Assembly (NCBI RefSeq): GCF_000495915.1
Contig: NZ_AOFQ01000028.1
Coordinates: 1-40,420 of the forward strand
Source: Stutzerimonas chloritidismutans AW-1
GTDB lineage: Bacteria > Pseudomonadota > Gammaproteobacteria > Pseudomonadales > Pseudomonadaceae
DNA: 40,420 nucleotides
Direction: 5' to 3'
The notes under the pieces are model-generated. The model saw only the letters and a program-made list of their open reading frames with translations. It ran no database searches and was not told the DNA's origin. The position numbers and the translations under genes were made by a program. Below, piece after piece: positions 24,021 through 31,621 of the stretch (the stretch's first letter is position 1; the number at the start of each line of letters is the position of its first letter).

Positions 24021-25799
24021 ATGCCAGAACGCGCCTCCACCCTGTTCACCCTCGGCCTCGGGTTATTGAGCGCCCTCGCCGCCTTTCCGGCAGCTGCAGA
24101 AGATCCCATCCGCATCACCCAGCTCAAGCGCTGCGGCGACCTCTTCGCCGAGGATTCGCTGAGCTGGTGCCTGAGCGCCAAAGGCTTGCCCCGCGGCGAG
24201 GTGCAGCTGTACCTCAACGGCGAGCGAGTGGCTGCCGACACGCTCCAACGCGACGGCAAGCAGCTGCGCCTGACCCTAGCGCCGGACGCGGTGCGCAGCG
24301 GCCCGCTGTGGCTGGAACGCGACGGGCAACGCAGCAATCCGGTCTGGCTCTCGGCTGGTCGCAGCCAGGTGCTCGCCGCCAAACCCGATGAAGTGGCGCG
24401 CAACATGGATGACCTGACCACCTACGTAGACTTGGTCAGCCTGATCATCGAGGAGGATCACGAAGGCCTGGACAAGGCGCGGCGGCTCGCCGAGAAGTAC
24501 GGCGCCAAGGTGGTCGGCGCCATACCGCCGCTGAACACCTATCAGCTGCGCCTACCAGTGAAAGATCTGACCGAGCGCGACGCCATGGTGCTGCGCCTGG
24601 GCAGCGAGGTGGGTGTGGATGCCGTGGTGATCGAGGAATCGGCCGCCGAGAACGACGAGCAGGAAACCGGCAAGACCGCGGATCAGAAGCGCCCGCAGAA
24701 CCGCGAGTGGGCCGCCAACCGCTTCCTCGATGCGGTGGACTACTACCGCGAACGCATTCCCGCCGGCCAGCGCGCCGGCGAAAAACAGCCGGTGCGTATC
24801 GGCATCATCGAGCGTGCGGTGGACTTCGATGCACCGCATTTTGCCGAGTACCTTGGCCCCTGCGATCCACAACAACAGCGCACCTGCCTCTACGCCCGCG
24901 ACGCCGACCGGCCGGACAATCACGGCAGCAGCGTCGCCGGCATTCTCGCCGCCCACGCCAGCGATGCCCGCGACCAGGGCTTTCTCAGTGCACTGGACGG
25001 CACCGGGCCGGGCTTCGAGGTGATCGTCGAACGCAACTCGGACGCCGGCATCACAGCCAACGTCGCAGCCTCGGTGAATCTGGTGGAGGACGGCGCGCGC
25101 ATCCTCAACTGGAGTTGGGGCATCCACCGCATTGGCACGGTGGATGTGGAGGGCGAACCGGTGGATTCGCTGCTGCGTTCGGGCATCGCCATGAGCGGCT
25201 ACGAGGAGCTGCTGGAGGAATTCTTCCTCTGGTTGCGCCGCGAACATCCCGACGTGCTGGTGATCAACTCCGCCGGCAATGGCTCGGCCCACTCCGGGCG
25301 TGACGACTATCGACTGCCCTCCTCGTTCATCACCGAGCAGCTGCTGGTGGTCGGCGGCCATGAGCGCAACGACAGGAAAAAGGTCTCGGTGGAGCACCCC
25401 GACTACGTACGCAAGCGCAAATCATCCAACGTCGATATGCGCGTGGACATCACCGCCGCCGCCTGCACCCGCGCCGCCACGCTTGATCCCGACAAGCGCG
25501 GCGACGTGCATTGCGGCACTTCCTATGCCACGCCGCTGGTTGCCGGCGCGGTGGGCGCGATGCTGTCGGTCAACCCCGGGCTGGAGCCGGATCAGTTGCG
25601 TGAACTGCTGCGCCGCAGCGCCATGACCATCGGCCGCGACTCAGATTTCGAGCCCGCCGAGGCGGATGACCTTACCGCACCGATCCTGCCGTCCGAGCGT
25701 GGTTACCGGCTGGATGATCGCGATGTCGGTCGCTCAGCACGGCTGGACATGCGCAAGGCGCTGGAGCTGACCGTGGAAAGCCTGAAGAATTCGCGCTAG
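24021..25799 (+). CDS. Exported subtilase (S8)-like protein with altered catalytic Asp
   Basis: A 592-residue exported protein with signal peptide to about residue 26 (AAFPAAA). Residues ~28-230 are a domain of unclear type. The subtilase fold follows: IGIIERAVDFD at the usual Asp block, where the expected I-D position is Glu264; DNHGSSVAGILAA, the His block (His301); VINSAGNGS, oxyanion Asn420; and CGTSYATPLVAGAVGAML, the Ser block (Ser501). The His, Asn and Ser are in place, but the Asp is replaced by Glu, so activity is uncertain. It starts 3 bases after egtD and is probably cotranscribed. Convergent with marR, 6 bases apart. The link to ergothioneine is inferred only from position. Confidence 0.85.
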   Translation: MPERASTLFTLGLGLLSALAAFPAAAEDPIRITQLKRCGDLFAEDSLSWCLSAKGLPRGEVQLYLNGERVAADTLQRDGKQLRLTLAPDAVRSGPLWLERDGQRSNPVWLSAGRSQVLAAKPDEVARNMDDLTTYVDLVSLIIEEDHEGLDKARRLAEKYGAKVVGAIPPLNTYQLRLPVKDLTERDAMVLRLGSEVGVDAVVIEESAAENDEQETGKTADQKRPQNREWAANRFLDAVDYYRERIPAGQRAGEKQPVRIGIIERAVDFDAPHFAEYLGPCDPQQQRTCLYARDADRPDNHGSSVAGILAAHASDARDQGFLSALDGTGPGFEVIVERNSDAGITANVAASVNLVEDGARILNWSWGIHRIGTVDVEGEPVDSLLRSGIAMSGYEELLEEFFLWLRREHPDVLVINSAGNGSAHSGRDDYRLPSSFITEQLLVVGGHERNDRKKVSVEHPDYVRKRKSSNVDMRVDITAAACTRAATLDPDKRGDVHCGTSYATPLVAGAVGAMLSVNPGLEPDQLRELLRRSAMTIGRDSDFEPAEADDLTAPILPSERGYRLDDRDVGRSARLDMRKALELTVESLKNSR

Positions 25800-25805
25800 C
25801 GGCGC

Positions 25806-26279
25806 TCACTCCATGTCGCCGCACAGCTCGGCGGCACGCAGCAGCGCGGCGGTCAGCGCGTGGCGCTCCCATTGCGGCAAGGCGGCCAAACGCGCGCGGA
25901 ATTCCGGTGGCAGCAGCGCTGGCGCCTGCTGCAACAAGGCGCGGCCGCTATCGCTGAGCAGCAGCCACTGGCGGCGACGGTCCTGGTCGTCGCGCTGGCG
26001 CTGCAACAGCCCGCGCTCCTCCAGCCGGTCGATCTGCCCGGAAAGCGTGGCTGCGGTAAGGCTGACGCGCCGGCTCAGGTCACTCGCGGTCATCTGCCCT
26101 TCGCTAGCCAGCACCTGCAGGATCATCAGCTGCACAGGGCTCAAGCCTCCGTAGCGCGCCAGACGCTTGGCATGTACTTCGGCGTCCTGCTGCAACCGGC
26201 GCATGGCCTGAAACAGCGGCATCTCGAAGGCTTCCAGCCCGGCACTATTGCTTTCGTTTAAAACTGTTTCTTCAGTCAT
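25806..26279 (-). CDS. MarR-family transcriptional regulator
   Basis: A 157-residue winged-helix regulator. A helical N-terminus for dimerisation (EMPLFQAMRRLQQDAEVH) is followed by the wHTH: LSPVQLMILQVLASEGQMTASDLSRRVSLTAATLSGQIDRLEERGLLQRQRDDQDRRRQWLLLS region (~46-110), matching MarR closely. The divergent asnO gene and a palindrome in the shared 175-base gap suggest it controls the NAGGN operon and itself. In P. aeruginosa a MarR gene (PA3458) sits at the same place before asnO. The ligand is unknown. Confidence 0.9.
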   Translation of the reverse strand: MTEETVLNESNSAGLEAFEMPLFQAMRRLQQDAEVHAKRLARYGGLSPVQLMILQVLASEGQMTASDLSRRVSLTAATLSGQIDRLEERGLLQRQRDDQDRRRQWLLLSDSGRALLQQAPALLPPEFRARLAALPQWERHALTAALLRAAELCGDME

Positions 26280-26304
26280 ATGCGGCTTTTCTTGCGAAAA
26301 CTAA

Positions 26305-26340
26305 CTTTGACATCAAAGCATTTTTTTGTTTTGGTGTAAA
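26305..26340. promoter_or_regulatory. Putative MarR operator/promoter palindrome between marR and asnO
   Basis: The inverted repeat CTTTGA-CA-TCAAAG spans 26305-26318. On the plus strand it contains TTGACA (26307-26312). On the minus strand it overlaps the -10 (TTTGAT) of a TTTACA-N17-TTTGAT candidate promoter for marR. Position and symmetry fit an autoregulatory MarR site. The -10 partner for the plus-strand promoter is weak. Confidence 0.55.
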
Positions 26341-26454
26341 AAGCTGACTGACCTGTTCCCGGCCGCATTGGCGCCGCTGCGCTGATCCGAAAGGCTGAAC
26401 TTAGCGGGTGACGGGCCAGTCACACTCCCCAACGGCAAAACCGGTAAGGATCTT

Positions 26455-28227
26455 ATGTGTGGCATAGCTGGAGAACTTCGCTTCGATAACCGCCCGGCCG
26501 ATCTGGCTGCGGTTGAACGCATTACTCAACACCTGACTGCGCGCGGCCCCGACGCGTGCGGTTTCCACAGCCAGGGCCCACTCGCCCTGGGTCACCGACG
26601 CCTGAAGATCATGGATCTGTGCGAGGCGTCCGGCCAGCCGATGATCGACTCGGCCCTCGGCCTGTCGATGGTCTTCAACGGCGCCATCTACAACTACCCC
26701 GAATTGCGCGCAGAGCTGGAAGGCCTGGGCTACCGCTTCTTCTCCGAAGGCGATACCGAAGTGCTGCTCAAGGGCTTCCATGCCTGGGGCGAAGCGCTGC
26801 TGCCGCGGCTGAACGGCATGTTCGCCTTTGCCATCTGGGAGCGCGACAGCCAGCAGCTGTTCATCGCCCGCGACCGTCTCGGCGTCAAGCCGCTGTACCT
26901 GTCGCGCACCGACCAGCGCCTGCGCTTCGCCTCGTCGCTGCCGGCACTGCTCAAGGGCGGCGACATAGCGGGTGTTTTGAATCCGGTGGCGCTGAATCAC
27001 TACATGAGTTTCCACGCCGTGGTTCCGGCACCGGACACGCTGATCGCCGGTATCGAGAAATTGCCGCCGGCGAGCTGGATGCGCGTCGACGCCAATGGCG
27101 CTACCACCACCCAGCGCTGGTGGGAGCTTGAATTCGGCGCCCGTGAAGAGGAGCGCAAATACAGCTTCGAAGACTGGAAACAGCGCACCCTGGACACCAT
27201 GCGCGAGGCGGTGGCGATCCGTCAGCGCGCCGCTGTGGATGTCGGCGTACTGCTCTCCGGCGGTGTCGACTCCAGCCTGCTGGTCGGCCTGCTGCGCGAA
27301 GCCGGTGTGGCCGACAATCTACTGACATTTTCCATCGGCTTCGAAGATGCCGGCGGCGAGCGCGGCGACGAGTTCAAGTACTCGGATCTGATCGCCAAGC
27401 ACTACAACACGCGTCATCACCAGCTGCGTATTCAGGAAAAGGAAATCCTCGAACAGCTGCCGGCCGCCTTCCAGGCGATGAGCGAGCCGATGGTCAGCCA
27501 TGACTGCATCGCCTTCTACCTGCTCTCGCGGGAAGTGGCCAAGCACTGCAAGGTGGTGCAGAGCGGCCAGGGTGCGGACGAACTGTTCGCCGGCTACCAC
27601 TGGTATCCGCTGGTGGACGGCGCCGAAGACCCGGTGGCGGCCTACCTGGCCGCGTTCCGCGACCGCACGTACGAGGAATATGCCGAGACCGTGCAGCAGC
27701 AGTGGGTCCAGGGCGACTTCTCCGGCGACTTCGTCCGTCAGCACTTCGCCCAGCCCGGCGCCGATGCGGCGGTGGACAAGGCGCTGCGTATCGACAGCAC
27801 GGTGATGCTGGTCGATGACCCGGTCAAGCGCGTCGACAACATGACCATGGCCTGGGGCCTGGAGGCGCGCACGCCGTTCCTCGACTACCGCGTTGCCGAA
27901 CTGTCGGCGCGCATCCCGGCCAGATTCAAGCTGCCCGAGGGCGGCAAGTATGTGCTCAAGGAAGCGGCGCGCCAGGTGATTCCTGCCGAGGTGATCGACC
28001 GGCCTAAGGGCTACTTCCCGGTGCCGGGCCTCAAGCACTTGCAGGGAGCGACGCTGAACTGGGTTCGCGAGATGCTGCTCGACCCCAGCCAGGAGCGCGG
28101 CCTCTACAACCCGCAGGCACTGGAGAAGCTGCTCGCCGATCCGGATGGCCAGCTCACGCCGCTGCGCGGTTCAAAACTCTGGCAGCTGGCGGCGGTCAAC
28201 CTATGGTTGAGCGAACAAGGCCTTTGA
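26455..28227 (+). CDS. asnO: N-acetylglutaminylglutamine amidotransferase (AsnO)
   Basis: A 590-residue class II glutamine amidotransferase of the asparagine synthetase type. MCGIAGELRF gives the catalytic Cys2; residues ~2-210 are the glutaminase domain (ARGPDACGFH, HRRLKIMD, the FNGAIYNYPELRAEL stretch). From ~230 is the ATP-pyrophosphatase domain with SGGVDSSLL (~268-276), GQGADELFAGYHWY and PKGYFPVPG. With Ngg it makes the osmoprotectant N-acetylglutaminylglutamine amide (NAGGN); AsnO converts the terminal carboxyl to amide. The start has AAGGA 7 bases upstream. It is the first gene of the NAGGN operon, divergent from marR. Confidence 0.93.
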   Translation: MCGIAGELRFDNRPADLAAVERITQHLTARGPDACGFHSQGPLALGHRRLKIMDLCEASGQPMIDSALGLSMVFNGAIYNYPELRAELEGLGYRFFSEGDTEVLLKGFHAWGEALLPRLNGMFAFAIWERDSQQLFIARDRLGVKPLYLSRTDQRLRFASSLPALLKGGDIAGVLNPVALNHYMSFHAVVPAPDTLIAGIEKLPPASWMRVDANGATTTQRWWELEFGAREEERKYSFEDWKQRTLDTMREAVAIRQRAAVDVGVLLSGGVDSSLLVGLLREAGVADNLLTFSIGFEDAGGERGDEFKYSDLIAKHYNTRHHQLRIQEKEILEQLPAAFQAMSEPMVSHDCIAFYLLSREVAKHCKVVQSGQGADELFAGYHWYPLVDGAEDPVAAYLAAFRDRTYEEYAETVQQQWVQGDFSGDFVRQHFAQPGADAAVDKALRIDSTVMLVDDPVKRVDNMTMAWGLEARTPFLDYRVAELSARIPARFKLPEGGKYVLKEAARQVIPAEVIDRPKGYFPVPGLKHLQGATLNWVREMLLDPSQERGLYNPQALEKLLADPDGQLTPLRGSKLWQLAAVNLWLSEQGL

Positions 28228-28362
28228 CGTTGGCCGCTGCAGGCGCCAGGCCACGACGGCCCCGATAACCCGCTCACGAACGGCTGCGGTTGCCACGCGC
28301 CACGGGGGCAAGCACATCGCCCCGCCGCTGCCGGTTCGTGACTTAGCATCAAGGAACGCACC

Positions 28363-30102
28363 ATGCAGAAGTCCCAAGCCTACGGTCAGCGTCTGTTGCG
28401 CGGACAGGCTCCGACCTACCAGCGGCTGCAGGCACGCTTCGCCGAGGACGGTCAGGAGGAGCCCTGCGGCCCGGTGATCCTGCATTGCGGCTGGGGTCGC
28501 ATTCTGGTCGGCCACACCTACTCCGATCCCGCCCAACTCGCTGCCGAACTGCTCAACGAGCAGGCGGGCGAGCGCGATATCGCGCTGTACGTCGCCGCGC
28601 CACACCAGGTGCTGTCCTATGCACCGCAGCAACTCTTCCTCGACCCCTCCGATACCCTGCGTATCTGGTTCACCGACTACCGCCCTTCGCAGAAGCGTTT
28701 CCGCGGTTTCTGCGTGCGCCGTGCCCAGAGCGAAGCGGACTGGCAGGCCATCAACGGCCTGTACCAGGCGCGCGGCATGATGCCAGTCGACCCGGAGCGC
28801 TGCACCCCTCGCGAACAGGGCGGTCCGGTGTACTGGCTGGCCGAGGACGAGACCTCCGGGCAGATCATCGGCAGCGTGATGGGCATCGACCACCACCGCG
28901 CCTTCAACGATCCGGAAAACGGCTCCAGCCTGTGGTGCCTGGCGGTTTCGCCAAGCTGCCCGCGGCCGGGCGTCGGCGAGGCGCTGGTGCGTCACCTGAT
29001 CGAACACTACATGGGCCGCGGCCTGGCCTATCTCGATCTGTCGGTGCTGCACGACAACCAGCAGGCCAAGGCGCTGTACGCCAAGCTGGGCTTCCGTGAT
29101 CTGCAGACCTTCACCGTCAAGCGCAAGAACAGCTTCAACCAGCCGCTGTTCCTCGGCCCTGGCCCGGAAGCAAAGCTCAACCCCTACGCCAAGATCATCG
29201 TCGACGAGGCCCGGCGGCGCGGTATCGAGATCGAGATCAACGATGCCGAAGCCGGCCTGTTCACCCTGACCCAGGGCGGCCGGCGGGTGCGCTGCCGAGA
29301 GTCGCTATCCGACCTAACCTCGGCCGTGAGCATGACGCTTTGTCAGGACAAGCGCCTGACCCACCGCACCCTGTCCCAGGCCGACATCTGTCTTCCGGCG
29401 CAACAACTGGCCGCCGGCCCGAAGGAAAATGCCGCGTTCCTCGCCGAGCACGGCAGCGTGGTGGTCAAGCCGGTGGATGGCGAACAGGGCATGGGCGTCG
29501 CCGTGGACCTGCGCGATGCGACCGAAATGGAAGACGCCATCCAGCGCGCCCGGCAGTACGATAGCCGCGTGCTGCTGGAAAGCTTTCATCCGGGGTTCGA
29601 CCTGCGCATCGTGGTGATCGGTTTCGAGGTGGTCGCCGCGGCGATACGCCGCCCGGCGGAAGTCATCGGAGATGGCCGCACCAGCATCGGTTCGCTGATC
29701 GAGAAGCAGAGCCGCCGGCGCCAGGCCGCTACCGGCGGTGAGAGTTCCATTCCGCTGGATGAGGAAACCCAGCGCTGCCTGCGCGACGCCGGCTTCGACT
29801 TCGAAAGTGTATTGCCGGACGGACACCGGCTCGCGGTGCGCCGCACCGCCAACCTGCATACCGGTGGAACGCTGGAAGACGTCACCGCGCAACTGCACCC
29901 CGAGCTGGTCGACGCCGCCGTACGCGCCGCCCGCGCACTGGACATCCCGGTGGTGGGCCTGGACCTGCTGGTGCCGGCACCGGACCAGCCGGAGTACGTC
30001 TTCATCGAGGCCAACGAGCGCGTCGGCCTGGCCAATCATCAGCCGCAGCCGACCGCCGAACGCTTCATCGACCTGCTCTTCCCACTCAGCACCGCAGGTT
30101 GA
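28363..30102 (+). CDS. ngg: N-acetylglutaminylglutamine synthetase (Ngg), GNAT plus ATP-grasp fusion
   Basis: A 579-residue bifunctional enzyme. The start is an ATG with SD AAGGAACG. Residues ~112-240 are a GNAT acetyltransferase (FCVRRAQSEADWQAINGLY, ending with VLHDNQQAKALYAKLGF). Residues ~330-575 are an ATP-grasp ligase (GSVVVKPVDGEQGMGVAVDL, LLESFHPGFDLRIVVIG, and VFIEANERVGLANHQP). The GNAT part acetylates glutamine or dipeptide and the ligase joins a second glutamine, which yields the substrate for AsnO. The 135-base gap after asnO has no clear terminator, so cotranscription is likely. Conserved neighbour order matches the P. aeruginosa NAGGN locus. Confidence 0.93.
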   Translation: MQKSQAYGQRLLRGQAPTYQRLQARFAEDGQEEPCGPVILHCGWGRILVGHTYSDPAQLAAELLNEQAGERDIALYVAAPHQVLSYAPQQLFLDPSDTLRIWFTDYRPSQKRFRGFCVRRAQSEADWQAINGLYQARGMMPVDPERCTPREQGGPVYWLAEDETSGQIIGSVMGIDHHRAFNDPENGSSLWCLAVSPSCPRPGVGEALVRHLIEHYMGRGLAYLDLSVLHDNQQAKALYAKLGFRDLQTFTVKRKNSFNQPLFLGPGPEAKLNPYAKIIVDEARRRGIEIEINDAEAGLFTLTQGGRRVRCRESLSDLTSAVSMTLCQDKRLTHRTLSQADICLPAQQLAAGPKENAAFLAEHGSVVVKPVDGEQGMGVAVDLRDATEMEDAIQRARQYDSRVLLESFHPGFDLRIVVIGFEVVAAAIRRPAEVIGDGRTSIGSLIEKQSRRRQAATGGESSIPLDEETQRCLRDAGFDFESVLPDGHRLAVRRTANLHTGGTLEDVTAQLHPELVDAAVRAARALDIPVVGLDLLVPAPDQPEYVFIEANERVGLANHQPQPTAERFIDLLFPLSTAG

Positions 30103-30221
30103 GTCTGGCGCGACCCGGCACCAAGCCGGGTCGCCACAGGTCGCTCGTCACTATGGCGGGTCCCGCTCTCCGACATTCACTCCATCCGGTGGCTGAAAAG
30201 GCACCGTCAACAGGAGCTCTC

Positions 30222-31412
30222 ATGACCGCAAAACTCCCCGAACCCGATCTCAACTACATGCAACGCGTGTTGCTGGAGATGCTCGCCATCCCCAGCCCCA
30301 CCGGATTCACCGACACTATTGTGCGCTATGTTGCCGAGCGCCTGGCCGAGCTGGGCATCCCCTACGAGCTGACCCGCCGCGGGACCATCCGCGCCACACT
30401 CAAGGGCCGGCGCTACAGCCCGGATCGCGCCGTCGCGGCGCACCTGGACACCATCGGCGCCATTGTTCGCGAGATTCACGATACCGGCCGCCTGGGCCTG
30501 GCGCCGGTGGGCTGCTGGTCGAGCCGCTTCGCCGAGGGCAGCCGCGTCAGTGTCTTCACCGATACCGGAGTTATCCGCGGTAGCGTACTGCCGCTGCTCG
30601 CATCGGGGCATGCCTTCAATACCGCCGTGGATGAAGCACCGGTGAGCTGGGACCACGTCGAGCTGCGCCTGGACGCCTATACCTACAGCCGCAACGAAAC
30701 CTGCGCGCTGGGCGTCAACGTCGGTGATTTCGTCGCCTTCGATCCAATGCCGGAATTCACCGAGAACGGCTACATCAGCGCCCGTCACTTGGATGACAAG
30801 GCAGGCGTCGCCGCGCTGCTAGCGGCACTGAAGGCCATCGTCGAAAGCGGCCGCGAACCGCCCATCGATGTGCATCCGCTGTTTACCATCACCGAGGAAA
30901 CCGGCTCCGGAGCCGCCGGCGCCCTGCCTTGGGATGTCAGCGAGTTCGTCGGGATCGACATCGCGCCGGCGGCCAAGGGCCAGGCCTCCAGTGAGCACGC
31001 GGTAACCGTGGCGATGCAGGACTCCGGCGGCCCCTATGACTTCCATCTGTCCCGGCACCTGCTCAAGCTTGCCAGCGAGAACGAAATCCCGGTGCGACGC
31101 GATCTGTTCCGCTACTACCACAGCGACGCCCAATCGGCGGTCGAAGCGGGACACGACATCCGCACCGCGCTGCTGGCTTTCGGCTGCGATGCCACCCATG
31201 GCTATGAACGCACCCACATCGACAGCCTCGCGGCCATGAGCCGCCTGCTCTGCGGCTACATGCTCAGCCAGCCGGTCTTCGCCAGCGACTCACAGCACTC
31301 GAAGGACTCGCTGGAACGCTTCAGCCATCAACTGGAACATGATGCGCAGATGGAGAACGACACCCGTGTACCACCCGTCGACACACTGATCGGGCGCCAG
31401 CACCAACCCTAG
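30222..31412 (+). CDS. NAGGN-associated M42 family metallopeptidase
   Basis: A 396-residue enzyme starting MTAKLPEPDL, with SD CAGGAGCT before the ATG; a longer frame from 30099 lacks an SD. It has the M42 two-metal set: His74 in AAHLDTIG, Asp191/192 in HLDDKAG, Glu225/226 in TEETGSG, Asp246 in VGIDIAP and His332 in GYERTHIDSLA. M42 peptidases of this subgroup always lie beside asnO and ngg and may turn over NAGGN or its precursors during osmotic recovery, but the role is not proven. It is the third gene of the operon. Confidence 0.9.
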   Translation: MTAKLPEPDLNYMQRVLLEMLAIPSPTGFTDTIVRYVAERLAELGIPYELTRRGTIRATLKGRRYSPDRAVAAHLDTIGAIVREIHDTGRLGLAPVGCWSSRFAEGSRVSVFTDTGVIRGSVLPLLASGHAFNTAVDEAPVSWDHVELRLDAYTYSRNETCALGVNVGDFVAFDPMPEFTENGYISARHLDDKAGVAALLAALKAIVESGREPPIDVHPLFTITEETGSGAAGALPWDVSEFVGIDIAPAAKGQASSEHAVTVAMQDSGGPYDFHLSRHLLKLASENEIPVRRDLFRYYHSDAQSAVEAGHDIRTALLAFGCDATHGYERTHIDSLAAMSRLLCGYMLSQPVFASDSQHSKDSLERFSHQLEHDAQMENDTRVPPVDTLIGRQHQP

Positions 31413-31621
31413 GAGCGTGATAGTTGAGCCATCGGCTTACGTGACCAGGCGCCTGCTTCGCACAGCAGACGCTTGCCGCTCGGCGTGTAACTCGGCAAAG
31501 TTAACCGGACAAGGACGTGCGGCACTCTGAAGGCGCCATGTAGAGCCCAAGGAATCGGTACCGTCACATCGCTCTACTAATATGTGTCGCCCATTCGGGC
31601 GCGCCCCTTCCGGAACGAAAC

